The translations under genes were made by a program, and so were the position numbers. The notes under the pieces are model-generated. The model made no database searches. It was not told the origin of the DNA and saw only the letters and a list, made by a program, of their open reading frames with translations. From Aquimarina macrocephali JAMB N27 (lineage in GTDB: Bacteria > Bacteroidota > Bacteroidia > Flavobacteriales > Flavobacteriaceae), in assembly GCF_000520995.1 (NCBI RefSeq), contig NZ_JACA01000005.1, forward strand, positions 328,888 to 392,887: a stretch of 64,000 bases of DNA, given 5' to 3'. Shown here one piece after another: positions 16,678 to 26,278 of this stretch (positions are counted from its first letter, which is position 1; every line of letters begins with the position of its first letter).

Positions 16678-18708
16678 ATGCAAACACAAATAATCTTATT
16701 GATCATAGCCGCTTTTATAACAGCATTAATTGTTGCATTGTTTCAATATTGGTATAAGACAAAAAACAGGAAAAAAAATATCCTGTTTTTTGCTTTTTTG
16801 CGTTTCCTTAGTGTTTTTGCACTGCTATTGTTGTTAATTAACCCTACCTTCAAACAGAATACCTACTATATAGAGAAACCGGTTTTGGTGGTTGCAGTGG
16901 ATAATTCTTCTTCAATAAAATATCTTAAGCAAGATCAGGAAGTTACTCAGTTTGCAAATCAAATTGCAGAGAATGAAGAACTCAATGAAAGGTTTGATAT
17001 TACTTACTATTCATTTTCTGATAAATTAAATGATTCTCTACGTTTTTCTTTTGATCAAAAGCAGACCAATATATCGAAAGCGTTAGAAGAATTAGAGCAA
17101 ATTCATAAAAATACAATTGCACCCACAATTGTGATCACAGATGGAAATCAAACTTATGGTAAAGATTATCAATTTAGTAGCTTAGGGTATAAGCAAGCTG
17201 TGTATCCAATTATTTCTGGAGATACAATAAAGTTGTTGGATACAAAAATCCAACAACTTAATGTTAATCGTTATGCATATTTAAAAAATAAGTTTCCCGT
17301 CGAGGTAATTCTTACATATTCCGGTAATGAGGAAATTACGACTACATTTCAAGTAAAATCGGGAAATAGTACAATTTTTTCTCAGCCCGTTTCTTTCTCA
17401 GGTACAAATAATTCTACAGTAGTTAATTTTACGCTTCCGGCTAATAGAGTAGGTGTAAATCAATATGTTGCCGAATTGACACCTTTGGATATAGAAAAAA
17501 ATACAATAAATAACTCAAAAACTTTTGCAGTAGAGGTAATTGATCAAAAAACCAATGTCTTATTGATAAGTGATATAGTACATCCAGATCTTGGAGCTAT
17601 AAAGAAAAGTGTTGAAAGCAATGAAAGACGAAGTATTACGATTAGTAAACCTAATGAGAAGAAGGATCTAAACGATTATCAGTTAGTTATATTATATCAA
17701 CCCAACACCAGATATAGAGGAGTTTATGAAAAATTAAATACGCTGAAAAAAAATTATTTTACTATTACCGGCCCAAAAACAGATTGGGTTTTTCTTAATA
17801 GGATTCAAAATAAGTATACCCAGGAAATTACAAGGCAAAATGAATATTATGTTCCCAGGTATAATAATAATTATGGAGCATTTCTTCAAGAAGATATTGG
17901 TTTTCAAAGTTATCCTCCTTTAATAGGAACTTTTGGCGAAATTAGAATGAATTCTAATCACGATCCTTTATTATACAGAACGGTAAGTAATATTGATACT
18001 GAAGAAATATTACTTGCTACTATAGAACGAGGAGGGGTAAGAGAAGCAGTTTTGTTTGGAGAAGGAATATGGAGATGGAGAGCTCAAAATTATTTAGATA
18101 CTCAAAAATTTGAAGATTTTGATGAGTTTTTCGGTAAACTGATTCAGTATCTGGCTTCTAGTAAAAGAAAGAGTAGGTTAAATACCATCTCTGAGTCATT
18201 TTATTATGGTAATGCTAGTGTTGTTATTAAAGCAGAGTATTTTACAAAGAATTATGAATTTGAAAGGAGAGGAAATTTAAGAATTTCAATTAAAAATAAA
18301 GAAACAGAAGCTACCCAGACTATACCTATGTTATTGAAAAATAATTCATATGAAGTGGATTTGAGTAATCTTGAAGCAGGAAATTATGAATATACAGTAA
18401 CAGTATTAGGTGAGAATATAGCACGTTCTGGGAGTTTTGCAATTCTAGAATATGATGTAGAACAACAATTTCTTAATGCAGATGTAACAAAACTAATGCA
18501 AGTAGCTACTAATACTAATGGTAAGTCATATTATTTAAACCAAAAAGACACACTTATAAAAGAACTGCTAGAAGATCAAAGATATCAAACCATACAGAAA
18601 AATAAGGAAAATGTAGTATCTTTAATAGACTGGAAATATCTTTTGGCAATAGTTATTTTGTTACTTACTATAGAGTGGTTTGCACGAAAATATAACGGAC
18701 TTATTTAA
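16678..18708 (+). CDS. membrane protein with VWA-like domain
   Basis: 676 residues. Two N-terminal transmembrane helices (IILLIIAAFITALIVALFQY; FLRFLSVFALLLLLINPTF), then a VWA-type domain beginning VLVVAVDNSSSIKYL, a partial MIDAS-like motif, with PTIVITDGNQTYG further on. A large extracytoplasmic beta-rich part follows, and a C-terminal helix (WKYLLAIVILLLTIEWFA) returns to the membrane. The layout resembles the membrane VWA proteins of Bacteroidota with a glutamine-amidotransferase-like middle. Function unknown. The gene is 21 bp upstream of prohibitin and probably co-transcribed. Confidence 0.75.
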   Translation: MQTQIILLIIAAFITALIVALFQYWYKTKNRKKNILFFAFLRFLSVFALLLLLINPTFKQNTYYIEKPVLVVAVDNSSSIKYLKQDQEVTQFANQIAENEELNERFDITYYSFSDKLNDSLRFSFDQKQTNISKALEELEQIHKNTIAPTIVITDGNQTYGKDYQFSSLGYKQAVYPIISGDTIKLLDTKIQQLNVNRYAYLKNKFPVEVILTYSGNEEITTTFQVKSGNSTIFSQPVSFSGTNNSTVVNFTLPANRVGVNQYVAELTPLDIEKNTINNSKTFAVEVIDQKTNVLLISDIVHPDLGAIKKSVESNERRSITISKPNEKKDLNDYQLVILYQPNTRYRGVYEKLNTLKKNYFTITGPKTDWVFLNRIQNKYTQEITRQNEYYVPRYNNNYGAFLQEDIGFQSYPPLIGTFGEIRMNSNHDPLLYRTVSNIDTEEILLATIERGGVREAVLFGEGIWRWRAQNYLDTQKFEDFDEFFGKLIQYLASSKRKSRLNTISESFYYGNASVVIKAEYFTKNYEFERRGNLRISIKNKETEATQTIPMLLKNNSYEVDLSNLEAGNYEYTVTVLGENIARSGSFAILEYDVEQQFLNADVTKLMQVATNTNGKSYYLNQKDTLIKELLEDQRYQTIQKNKENVVSLIDWKYLLAIVILLLTIEWFARKYNGLI

Positions 18709-18729
18709 AATTAAAAACTCAAAATTATT

Positions 18730-19545
18730 ATGGAAAAATTACCAAAAATAGGATTGCCTATTCTAATTCTATTAGTATTAGCAATCGTCTTTATTTCAAA
18801 ATCAACAGAAACTATTGGTTCTGGAGAAGCCGGTGTGCTTTATAAAACATTTGGAGGAGGTGTGGTTACAGATGGTCCACCTCTGGGAGAAGGTTTTCAT
18901 CTAGTTGCTCCCTGGAATAAAGTAATCGTTTACGAAGTACGACAGCAAGAAGTTTTTGAAAAAATGCAGGTACTTTCTTCTAACGGATTAGAAATTAAAT
19001 TAGATGCTTCTGCATGGTTTCAACCAGATTATGATAAATTAGGGTTATTACACCAGCAAAAAGGAGAAAATTATGTAGCACGAGTTTTATTACCAACAAT
19101 ACGATCTGCAGCTCGTAGTGTAGTAGGAAGATATACTCCAGAACAATTGTATTCTAGTAAAAGGGATGCGATCCAAAAAGAAATTTTTGAAGAGACAAAA
19201 AAGATAGTAGGTAATCAATTCATTCAGCTTAATGAAGTGTTGGTACGTGATGTAACATTACCACCTACGATTAAAGAAGCAATCGAGCGTAAACTAAGAC
19301 AAGAGCAGGAAGCTCTGGAATATGAGTTTAGACTAGAAAAAGCCAAAAAAGAAGCTGAAAGACAAAAAATTGATGCAGAAGGTAAAGCAGTAGCTAACCA
19401 GATTTTGAGTGCGTCGTTAACAGATAAAATTCTTACAGAAAAAGGAATTGAAGCAACATTACAACTGGCCAAATCACCTAATGCTAAGGTTGTTGTTGTA
19501 GGATCAGGAAAAAACGGAATGCCAATAATTCTTGGTAATCAGTAA
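18730..19545 (+). CDS. prohibitin-family SPFH membrane protein
   Basis: 271 residues. An N-terminal membrane helix (IGLPILILLVLAIVFISKST) is followed by an SPFH/band-7 domain (SGEAGVLYKTFGG; EGFHLVAPWNKVIVYEVRQQ). A C-terminal coiled coil follows (EAIERKLRQEQEALEYEFRL.. KKEAERQKIDAEGKAVANQI). Such proteins form large ring or cage assemblies at the inner membrane, often with FtsH. Its only close neighbour is the VWA membrane protein upstream. Confidence 0.9.
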   Translation: MEKLPKIGLPILILLVLAIVFISKSTETIGSGEAGVLYKTFGGGVVTDGPPLGEGFHLVAPWNKVIVYEVRQQEVFEKMQVLSSNGLEIKLDASAWFQPDYDKLGLLHQQKGENYVARVLLPTIRSAARSVVGRYTPEQLYSSKRDAIQKEIFEETKKIVGNQFIQLNEVLVRDVTLPPTIKEAIERKLRQEQEALEYEFRLEKAKKEAERQKIDAEGKAVANQILSASLTDKILTEKGIEATLQLAKSPNAKVVVVGSGKNGMPIILGNQ

Positions 19546-19570
19546 AAAACTGGATCACATGATTATATAT

Positions 19571-19599
19571 ACAGGCACTCTAGGGTGCCTGTTCTTTTT
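19571..19599 (+). terminator. intrinsic terminator after prohibitin
   Basis: ACAGGCAC / GTGCCTGT stem with a 6-nt loop followed by TCTTTTT. Confidence 0.85.
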
Positions 19600-19652
19600 A
19601 TGAGTTGAAATACGTGTAAAAGCATTTTTGGTAAACATATAAAAATATTTAA

Positions 19653-20792
19653 ATGGAGATAAAAAATAAGAAGGATTCTTCGTTTTACATCAATAATCCA
19701 GATAATACGTTTGTAGATAATACAACTACTTCTATTCTTAAGGAATGCGATGATACATTGGCATTTCATTCATCTTTACCAGGATATAAACCAACGCCTT
19801 TAGTTCATTTACCTGGCTTATCAAAAAAGTATAATGTTGGTAATATTTATATCAAAGATGAATCATTTCGTTTTGGTTTAAATGCATTTAAAGGGTTAGG
19901 AGCTTCATATGCTATATATCAAATTCTTAAAAAGAAACCACAGATAGAAACTTTTTGTACAGCTACAGATGGTAATCATGGAAGAGCTGTGGCGTGGTCC
20001 GCTAATTTTTTTAATAAAAAAGCAGTGGTTTTTGTCCCAAACGATACTACAGATCAACGCATAAAAGCTATTGAGAAAGAAGGAGCAGTAGTTGAACAAG
20101 TGGATGGTAATTATGATAAAGCTTGTGCTTATGCTAAAGAAATGAGTAAAAAAAATGGATGGAAGCTAGTACAAGATACTGCCTGGGAAAATTATGAAGA
20201 AATACCGGCATATATTATGGGTGGATATTTAACGCTCTTTCAGGAAATGGAAGATAATCTTCATCTCATACCAAACCCAAAAATAGATCTTGTTTTTCTA
20301 CAGGCTGGCGTTGGGAGTTTCGCAGGAACAGGAATTAGGTATTACTTAGAAAGGTATGGCGCAAATCGTCCTAAGATTATCATTATAGAACCAACAGAAG
20401 CAGATGCTATTCTTGCTTCATTTAAAGAAGGAAAAATAACTACTTCATTAGGGAATAGTAAAACAATAATGGCAGGGCTTAATTGTGGAACACCTTCACT
20501 AGGAGCCTGGGACTTACTAAAAAATGGAAGTGATGTATCTATCAAAATTGATGATAAATATTCAAGAGAAGCAATTCGGGAACTTTATTTTTCTAATGAA
20601 TTAGATGCGAAAATAATTTCTGGAGAATCCGGTGCTAGCGGTTTAGCAGGTTTTATTGCAATCATGACAGAGCAAGAATGTAAACCTATAAAAGAAGAAC
20701 TAAATATAAATGAAACCACTAATATTCTTTTTATAAGTACAGAAGGTGCAACAGATATAGATATGTTTAATAAAATCATAAGTGAGCAATAA
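19653..20792 (+). CDS. dpaL: diaminopropionate ammonia-lyase
   Basis: 379 residues, fold-type II PLP enzyme. It splits 2,3-diaminopropionate to pyruvate and two ammonia. The PLP Lys is in NAFKGLGASYA (Lys80). CTATDGNHGRAVAWSA and the FLQAGVGSFAG phosphate-binding loop are typical of this subfamily and set it apart from threonine deaminase, as does SGESGASGL near the C-terminus. About 20 residues shorter than the E. coli enzyme. It is followed after 30 bp by the GNAT-NTF2 gene, probably one transcript. No synthetic diaminopropionate genes are nearby, so a catabolic or detoxifying role is inferred. Confidence 0.88.
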   Translation: MEIKNKKDSSFYINNPDNTFVDNTTTSILKECDDTLAFHSSLPGYKPTPLVHLPGLSKKYNVGNIYIKDESFRFGLNAFKGLGASYAIYQILKKKPQIETFCTATDGNHGRAVAWSANFFNKKAVVFVPNDTTDQRIKAIEKEGAVVEQVDGNYDKACAYAKEMSKKNGWKLVQDTAWENYEEIPAYIMGGYLTLFQEMEDNLHLIPNPKIDLVFLQAGVGSFAGTGIRYYLERYGANRPKIIIIEPTEADAILASFKEGKITTSLGNSKTIMAGLNCGTPSLGAWDLLKNGSDVSIKIDDKYSREAIRELYFSNELDAKIISGESGASGLAGFIAIMTEQECKPIKEELNINETTNILFISTEGATDIDMFNKIISEQ

Positions 20793-20822
20793 TTAATTAT
20801 AATATAGAAAGTTAGGCAGCAA

Positions 20823-21737
20823 ATGAGAAAAATATTAGAAACCGAAAGATTGTCTCTACGTGAATTTAATTTAGAAGATTCTGACTTTGTTTTAAAATTG
20901 ATAAACTCTCCAAAGTGGATAGAATTTATTGGAGACAGGAATATTAAGACAAATGTTGAAGCAGAGGGATATTTAAAAAATAACCTAATAAAAAGTTACA
21001 AAGAAAATGGGTTTGGTTTATGGGTAGTTGTATTGAAAGAAACCAATGTTTCTATAAGAATGTGTGGATTAGTAAATAGAGATACACTAGAAGATATTGA
21101 TATTGGATTTGCAATGCTTCCAGAATATTTAGGGATGGGCTATGGCTACGAAATAGCAAATGCAACAATGAACTATGCTAAAAATACCTTACATCTTGAT
21201 AAAATTGTAGGTATAACAAACCCTAATAATATTGCTTCGATTAAGTTGTTAAATAAGATTGGATTACGTTTTGAAAAAACTATAGAATTATCAGAAAAGG
21301 ATACAGTTCTATTTTTTTCTACCCCTACAGATACTAAAGAAGAAAACGAAATAAGTAAACTTACGACGAGGTTTTTTAGTCTGTTTACCAATGCAGGAGG
21401 GAAGATTCCTAATGTTGAGGATATAGAAAATATATTTATTACTAATGGTATTATAATAAGTAATACTCATGGTGTTCCAGAGACCTATAATATTAATGAG
21501 TTTATAACTCCAAGAAAAAAAATGTTGAGTGATGGGACGCTTACAGATTTTAGTGAACGTGAAATTTCACATAAAACAGAAATATATAGAAATGTAGCGC
21601 AACGATTTAGTTTTTACGAAAAATCTGGTAAATTAAACGGTTCATATTTTGAGTCTCGGGGAATGAAAACGATTCAGTTTATCAAAGTAGGTCTTGATTG
21701 GAAAATGTCTTCTGTGGCTTGGAGTGATGAAAAATAG
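20823..21737 (+). CDS. GNAT N-acetyltransferase fused to NTF2-like domain
   Basis: 304 residues. Residues 1-~165 are a RimJ/RimL-type GNAT acetyltransferase (ETERLSLREFNLEDSDFVLK; the acetyl-CoA loop region MLPEYLGMGYGYEIANATMN; NNIASIKLLNKIGLRFEKTI). Residues ~170-304 are a distinct alpha+beta domain (ISKLTTRFFSLFTNAGGKIP.. ending IKVGLDWKMSSVAWSDEK) with the length and strand pattern of an NTF2/SnoaL-like fold. The fusion is uncommon. Target unknown. Confidence 0.75.
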   Translation: MRKILETERLSLREFNLEDSDFVLKLINSPKWIEFIGDRNIKTNVEAEGYLKNNLIKSYKENGFGLWVVVLKETNVSIRMCGLVNRDTLEDIDIGFAMLPEYLGMGYGYEIANATMNYAKNTLHLDKIVGITNPNNIASIKLLNKIGLRFEKTIELSEKDTVLFFSTPTDTKEENEISKLTTRFFSLFTNAGGKIPNVEDIENIFITNGIIISNTHGVPETYNINEFITPRKKMLSDGTLTDFSEREISHKTEIYRNVAQRFSFYEKSGKLNGSYFESRGMKTIQFIKVGLDWKMSSVAWSDEK

Positions 21738-21776
21738 AGTATAGTTAGGTTAGTATTAGATGTTAAAAGTTAAATT

Positions 21777-21809
21777 AAGTTAAATTTAACTTTTATTATG
21801 TTAAATTTG
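21777..21809 (+). promoter_or_regulatory. palindrome and TAnnTTTG element before the T9SS cargo gene
   Basis: A 16-bp palindrome AAGTTAAATTTAACTT (21777-21792) is followed by TAAATTTG (21802-21809), a perfect -7 element 54 bp before the start codon. No TTG lies at the usual distance upstream; the palindrome occupies that place and could be an operator or weak terminator. Confidence 0.4.
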
Positions 21810-21862
21810 GTTTTTTACCGTAATGATATTACTTTTAAACCTCAAACTCAACTAATGCTAAT

Positions 21863-24800
21863 ATGAAAAAAAGAATGATCCGCCCGGTTCTACTGGGCCT
21901 AGGATTAATCGCCCTATCAGTAATCGTAATAATTTCTATAAAGAAAGACAATTTAGAACAAAGTACGAACAAAACTGAAATCGATAATCTACGAGAACAA
22001 CACAGTACATATTTAAAAAACAGCCCCTACAAAGAGACTTTAAAATTAACAAAGTCTGAGAGAAAAGCCAAAGGACTTCCGCCAAATAGATATTTTGAGC
22101 AGATGTGGGAATTGACAATGAACCCTGCAACTGGTAAAACAGAACCTGAGAAAATCTATGCAGTTCAAAAACAATTAGTAAATACAGCAAAAAGAGCACC
22201 GGGAGATGCTCAAGATAATCCTTGGGTAGAAAGAGGTCCTAATGATATAGGAGGACGTACACGTGCTATTTTATTTGATCCTAATGATGCTAACAACAGA
22301 AAAGTTTATGCCGGAGGTGTTAGTGGAGGATTATGGGTTAATAATGATATTACATCTGCAGCTTCACAATGGAGTCGAGTGCAGAATGTCCCCGGAAACC
22401 TTTCGGTAACATCAATAACTGTAGATCCAAGAAACTCAAACATATGGTATGTAGGTACAGGAGAACAATATACCTTTGGAGCAGTAGTTGGTAGTGGAGT
22501 ATACCGTTCTACAGATGGTGGTAATACTTGGCAAGCTGTTAATATCCCTGCTGCTGGTGGTGGTAATTTTAATAATAACGCCTCAAACCTATTCCTTTCG
22601 GGTATTTATTATGTAAATGATGTTGTAGCCTGGAATAATACAGCGCAGAATCGTACCGAATTATTTGTAGGAGTAGGAGCCCATTTATATGGTAATGCTT
22701 CTACACCAAGAAATTGGTTGGGACTTCAATCTGCAGGATTGTATCGTTCTATAGATGGAGGCGCTACCTGGAATAGAATAGAATCGGCAAATATGAGATT
22801 TGCGAATAATGGGAACCAATACTCATATATTCCAAATGATTTTGAAATTGGAGCAGATAATAGACTGTGGATGGGAACTATTACTTCTCCGGGAATTGGA
22901 GGAAATGGTGGAGGACGCGTATTTAGTTCTAATGATGGCGCAACCTGGACAGAAGCAGCGGCTTCCCCGCTTAATGATTCTAATAGAGTAGAGTTAGAGA
23001 CTTCCGCAACCAATGCTAATAAAATATATGCACTAACTCAAGGTGTTGCCAGAGATGCAAATAATAAAGTCATAGACCCAGTTCATGTATATAAAACACT
23101 GGATGGTTTTGCAACAGCTCCAACTGCTACAGCATTACCAAATGATGTAGATAATGGTATTCCTGCAAAAGATTTTACAAGAGGACAAGCATTTTATGAT
23201 TTAATGATAGAATCTGATCCTAATAATGATAACATTGTATATGTTGGAGGAATAGATCTTTTTAGATCAGCAAATAGCGGTGACGCATGGAGCCAAATTT
23301 CTAAATGGTCAAACAATAATAATTTAGCAGGAATAGGAGCTTCTATTGTTCATGCTGATCAACATGCTATGGCGTTCAGACCAGGAAACTCAAATCAAGC
23401 AATTTTTGGTAATGATGGAGGGATATTTTATGCAAATAGCTTGTCTACAGCTGCAAATAATAATGTATTTGGAGCAAGAAATAATAATTATAATGTAACC
23501 CAATATGTAAAGGCAGGTATAGGACCTAATGGAGCTGGTGACGTAGCTGGTATTTTTTCTGCAGGAGCTCAGGATAATGGATCTCAGGCATTTAGAAATG
23601 TAGTAGCGGGAATAAATGGATCCGAACAATTAACAGGAGGAGATGGTTTCTATACTTTTGTAGATAAAGATGGTGAATATATGATTGCTACGTATGTACA
23701 TAATGTAATTTATAGGTTTAATTTACCATGGGACGGGCGCGGTAGAATCCAAGGAGGAGCAACAACGCTTGTAAATGATCAGGGAACTGGTGATTTTGTA
23801 AACCAAATGGGATATGATAGTAACGCTAATTACCTATTGTCAAATGGTTCTTCTTATGATGGAGCTGCTGGGGCTTGGAATTATTCTATAAAGACAATAG
23901 ATGTTGCAGGAGATAGAAATGCAGATATTACAAATGCATTATTAACAGGTAAACCTACAGCTTTTATAGCTTCTTCTTTTGCCAACAATACATGGTATGT
24001 GGGTACTTCCTCTGGCGGTTTGTTGAGATTAACAAATGTTGGTTTAGGAGTAGCTAACTGGGCAGAAATAAATACACCTTTTGTAGGATCTGTTTCCTCT
24101 GTTAGATTAGGAGCAACTGCAAATGATATTATAGTGACGATTCATAATTATGGTGTTACTAGTGTATGGTACTCATCTGATGCAGGAGCTAATTGGTCAA
24201 ATAAAGAAGGAGACCTTCCTGATATCCCAGTTAGAGATATTTTACAAAACCCTTTAGATAGAACAGAAGTAATTGTAGCAACACAACTAGGAGTTTGGGT
24301 TACTACAAATTTTGATGCAGCAAATCCAAATTGGGTTCGATCACAAAATGGTATGAGCGATGCTAGTGTAACCTCTTTCGATTATTGGGAAATAAATGGA
24401 AATCAAAATAACAATAAGATTATAGCTTCTACTTATGGACGAGGCATTTTTACAGGTTCATTTACTGCTAACGGAGTGCAAGATAACCAAGCACCTACAG
24501 CACCAACGAATCTTGTAGCATCTAATGTTGCAGAAACTACACTAACATTATCTTGGACCGCATCTAATGATAATGTTGGAGTCACAGAATATGATGTATA
24601 TCAGGGAAATACTAAAATTGGATCAACAACCGCAACTAGTACTGGTATTAATTCATTAACTGCTAATACTTCATATCAATTTAGAATCAAAGCTAAGGAT
24701 GCAGCAGGAAACGAATCCGGATTTAGTAATACGCTTGATGTTACGACATTAGCGGCAGCACCAGTTGACCCTTGTGCAGGAGTAGCTGCCTATGTTAATG

Positions 24801-25597
24801 GTCAGGCATATCCGGTTGGAAGCAGGGTAACATTCTCGGGAGATTTGTATGAGAGAACTGCTACAACGTGGATTAATCTTGGAGCATGTGGAGTTCCAGG
24901 AGATACTCAAGCACCTACAGCACCAACGAATCTTGTAGCATCTAATATTGCAGAAACTACACTAACATTGTCCTGGACCGCATCTAATGATAATGTTGGA
25001 GTTACAGAATATGATGTATATCAAGGAAATACTAAAATTGGATCTACAAGTGCAACTAGTACAGGGGTTAATTCATTAACCGCCAATACTGTCTATCAAT
25101 ACACTATTAAAGCTAAGGATGCAGCAGGAAACGAATCTGGATTTAGTAATGCAGTTAATGTTAATACATTAGCTCCAGCACCAGTTGACCCTTGTGCGGG
25201 AGTGGCTGCCCATGTTTCTGGCCAGGCATATCCGGTTGGAAGTAGAGTTACATACTTAGGAAGTTTATATGAGAGGACGGCTACTACCTGGACTAATCTT
25301 GGACCATGTGGAGTTGCCGCTGCGGTTGCATCTGTTAATTCAGCCTCAAACACTGATCTTGCAGGACCTCCGATACCACTTAGTTTTTATCCTAATCCTG
25401 TAGAAAATGATATGTATGTTGCTACAACAGATACATCAGAAATAAATTATATGATAATGAATGCTGCTGGTCAAATTGTAGATCAAGGAGTTATTACTAA
25501 TAATATAGTAGATGTTCAAAGCTTGAATAAAGGAATATATATACTGAAATTGAAATCAGAAAATGATATAATGATTAAACAATTTGTGAAAAAATAA
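21863..25597 (+). CDS. large T9SS-exported BNR/sortilin-like beta-propeller protein with FN3 and carbohydrate-binding-like repeats
   Basis: 1244 residues. An N-terminal hydrophobic export signal (VLLGLGLIALSVIVIISI) is followed by a beta-propeller region (~110-870) containing Asp-box-like repeats (YRSTDGGNTWQ, YRSIDGGATWN, SSNDGATWTE, YSSDAGANWSN). These are typical of sialidase/VPS10-like propellers. Then come two copies of an FN3 domain (QAPTAPTNLVASN.. NTSYQFRIKAKDAAGNESGF), each followed by a ~40-residue module (DPCAGVAAYVNGQAYPVGSR) like the chitin-binding CBM5/12 type with conserved Trp. The C-terminal type A sorting domain (LSFYPNPVENDMYV.. NKGIYILKLKSEN.. IKQFVKK) directs export through T9SS. 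Enzyme activity is not evident; adhesion or glycan binding is likely. Confidence 0.88.
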   Translation: MKKRMIRPVLLGLGLIALSVIVIISIKKDNLEQSTNKTEIDNLREQHSTYLKNSPYKETLKLTKSERKAKGLPPNRYFEQMWELTMNPATGKTEPEKIYAVQKQLVNTAKRAPGDAQDNPWVERGPNDIGGRTRAILFDPNDANNRKVYAGGVSGGLWVNNDITSAASQWSRVQNVPGNLSVTSITVDPRNSNIWYVGTGEQYTFGAVVGSGVYRSTDGGNTWQAVNIPAAGGGNFNNNASNLFLSGIYYVNDVVAWNNTAQNRTELFVGVGAHLYGNASTPRNWLGLQSAGLYRSIDGGATWNRIESANMRFANNGNQYSYIPNDFEIGADNRLWMGTITSPGIGGNGGGRVFSSNDGATWTEAAASPLNDSNRVELETSATNANKIYALTQGVARDANNKVIDPVHVYKTLDGFATAPTATALPNDVDNGIPAKDFTRGQAFYDLMIESDPNNDNIVYVGGIDLFRSANSGDAWSQISKWSNNNNLAGIGASIVHADQHAMAFRPGNSNQAIFGNDGGIFYANSLSTAANNNVFGARNNNYNVTQYVKAGIGPNGAGDVAGIFSAGAQDNGSQAFRNVVAGINGSEQLTGGDGFYTFVDKDGEYMIATYVHNVIYRFNLPWDGRGRIQGGATTLVNDQGTGDFVNQMGYDSNANYLLSNGSSYDGAAGAWNYSIKTIDVAGDRNADITNALLTGKPTAFIASSFANNTWYVGTSSGGLLRLTNVGLGVANWAEINTPFVGSVSSVRLGATANDIIVTIHNYGVTSVWYSSDAGANWSNKEGDLPDIPVRDILQNPLDRTEVIVATQLGVWVTTNFDAANPNWVRSQNGMSDASVTSFDYWEINGNQNNNKIIASTYGRGIFTGSFTANGVQDNQAPTAPTNLVASNVAETTLTLSWTASNDNVGVTEYDVYQGNTKIGSTTATSTGINSLTANTSYQFRIKAKDAAGNESGFSNTLDVTTLAAAPVDPCAGVAAYVNGQAYPVGSRVTFSGDLYERTATTWINLGACGVPGDTQAPTAPTNLVASNIAETTLTLSWTASNDNVGVTEYDVYQGNTKIGSTSATSTGVNSLTANTVYQYTIKAKDAAGNESGFSNAVNVNTLAPAPVDPCAGVAAHVSGQAYPVGSRVTYLGSLYERTATTWTNLGPCGVAAAVASVNSASNTDLAGPPIPLSFYPNPVENDMYVATTDTSEINYMIMNAAGQIVDQGVITNNIVDVQSLNKGIYILKLKSENDIMIKQFVKK
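24481..25320 (+). repeat. tandem 420-bp duplication (FN3 plus CBM-like module)
   Basis: Unit 1 is 24481-24900 and unit 2 is 24901-25320, offset exactly 420 bp (140 codons). Long stretches are identical, for example the first ~60 bp differ at only two positions. The near-identity at synonymous sites points to a recent duplication or ongoing gene conversion. Confidence 0.92.
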
Positions 25598-25623
25598 TAA
25601 TTTTATTAGAGTGATTTGTTTAG

Positions 25624-25656
25624 GAGGCTGTCTGAAAAGGCAGTCTTCTTTTTTTT
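25624..25656 (+). terminator. intrinsic terminator after the T9SS cargo gene
   Basis: GAGGCTGTC pairs with GGCAGTCTTC (with G-U pairs) around TGAAAA and is followed by eight T. Confidence 0.75.
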
Positions 25657-25692
25657 GAATAAGTTATATATCTTGATTTTAACTTTATATGT

Positions 25693-25724
25693 AAAAAAGC
25701 CTCCATAATATAAATTATGAAGGC
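25693..25724 (-). terminator. intrinsic terminator of the HhH/OmpA minus-strand operon
   Basis: On the minus strand GCCTTCATAAT pairs with ATTATGGAGGC (one G-U) around a 4-nt loop and is followed by six T. Confidence 0.8.
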
Positions 25725-25755
25725 CTTAACTAAATAGTAAAATGGTTAGTGGTTA

Positions 25756-26265
25756 CTACTTATTTTTAAGTTTTTCAGCTTGTTTTGTCCATTTATCTCT
25801 TTCAATTCTACCAGGAAAGAATTGAATAAGTGCTGTTACTGTATCTATGTCTTCTGCGGTAAATTTACTAATTTGATCAAAAGTATAGATACCAATACTG
25901 TTTAATTTTTCTTCAATAAAAGGACCGACACCGCTAATTAGCTTTAAATCATCCTTTTGAGAGGCATCTGCTTTACCAAAACTATCAAAATTTAATGTAG
26001 GCAGTTCTCCACCATTTGTAACAGCTACTCCTCCATGATCCCGCGTCTTAACTGCTTTAATCCCATTTTCTGGGTTAGAAAATGTAGAATTTGCCTTTTC
26101 ATTAGTTGCATTTTTAAGCATGGTATTTTCTCTTTCACACTCATCCAATGCTTTTTTATATTTTTTTTTGAGCGCTCTTTTTGCTAAAAATCTTCCTAAC
26201 AAAAATGCCAGGAATAATATCAATAATAAGCACCACCAATTTGCTTCGTTTAAAAAATCTAACAT
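25756..26265 (-). CDS. single-pass membrane protein with C-terminal helix-hairpin-helix domain
   Basis: 169 residues. A transmembrane helix lies at ~8-26 (WWCLLLILFLAFLLGRFLA), followed by a charged helix and a linker. Residues ~105-165 form a helix-hairpin-helix domain (DDLKLISGVGPFIEEKLNSI.. YTFDQISKFT.. FFPGRIERDKWTKQAEKL). This type of HhH is found in Bacteroidota envelope proteins beside OmpA-family genes and is sometimes labelled as a nuclease-like or L21-like domain. No catalytic residues are seen. It lies 13 bp after the OmpA gene, so same operon. Role may be structural. Confidence 0.75.
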   Translation of the reverse strand: MLDFLNEANWWCLLLILFLAFLLGRFLAKRALKKKYKKALDECERENTMLKNATNEKANSTFSNPENGIKAVKTRDHGGVAVTNGGELPTLNFDSFGKADASQKDDLKLISGVGPFIEEKLNSIGIYTFDQISKFTAEDIDTVTALIQFFPGRIERDKWTKQAEKLKNK

Positions 26266-26278
26266 AGTTGTAATATTT

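Noticed and set aside
24481..25320. 420-bp repeats as a mobile element
   Set aside because: In frame, encode domain-sized FN3 and binding units, and have no terminal inverted repeats or target duplications.
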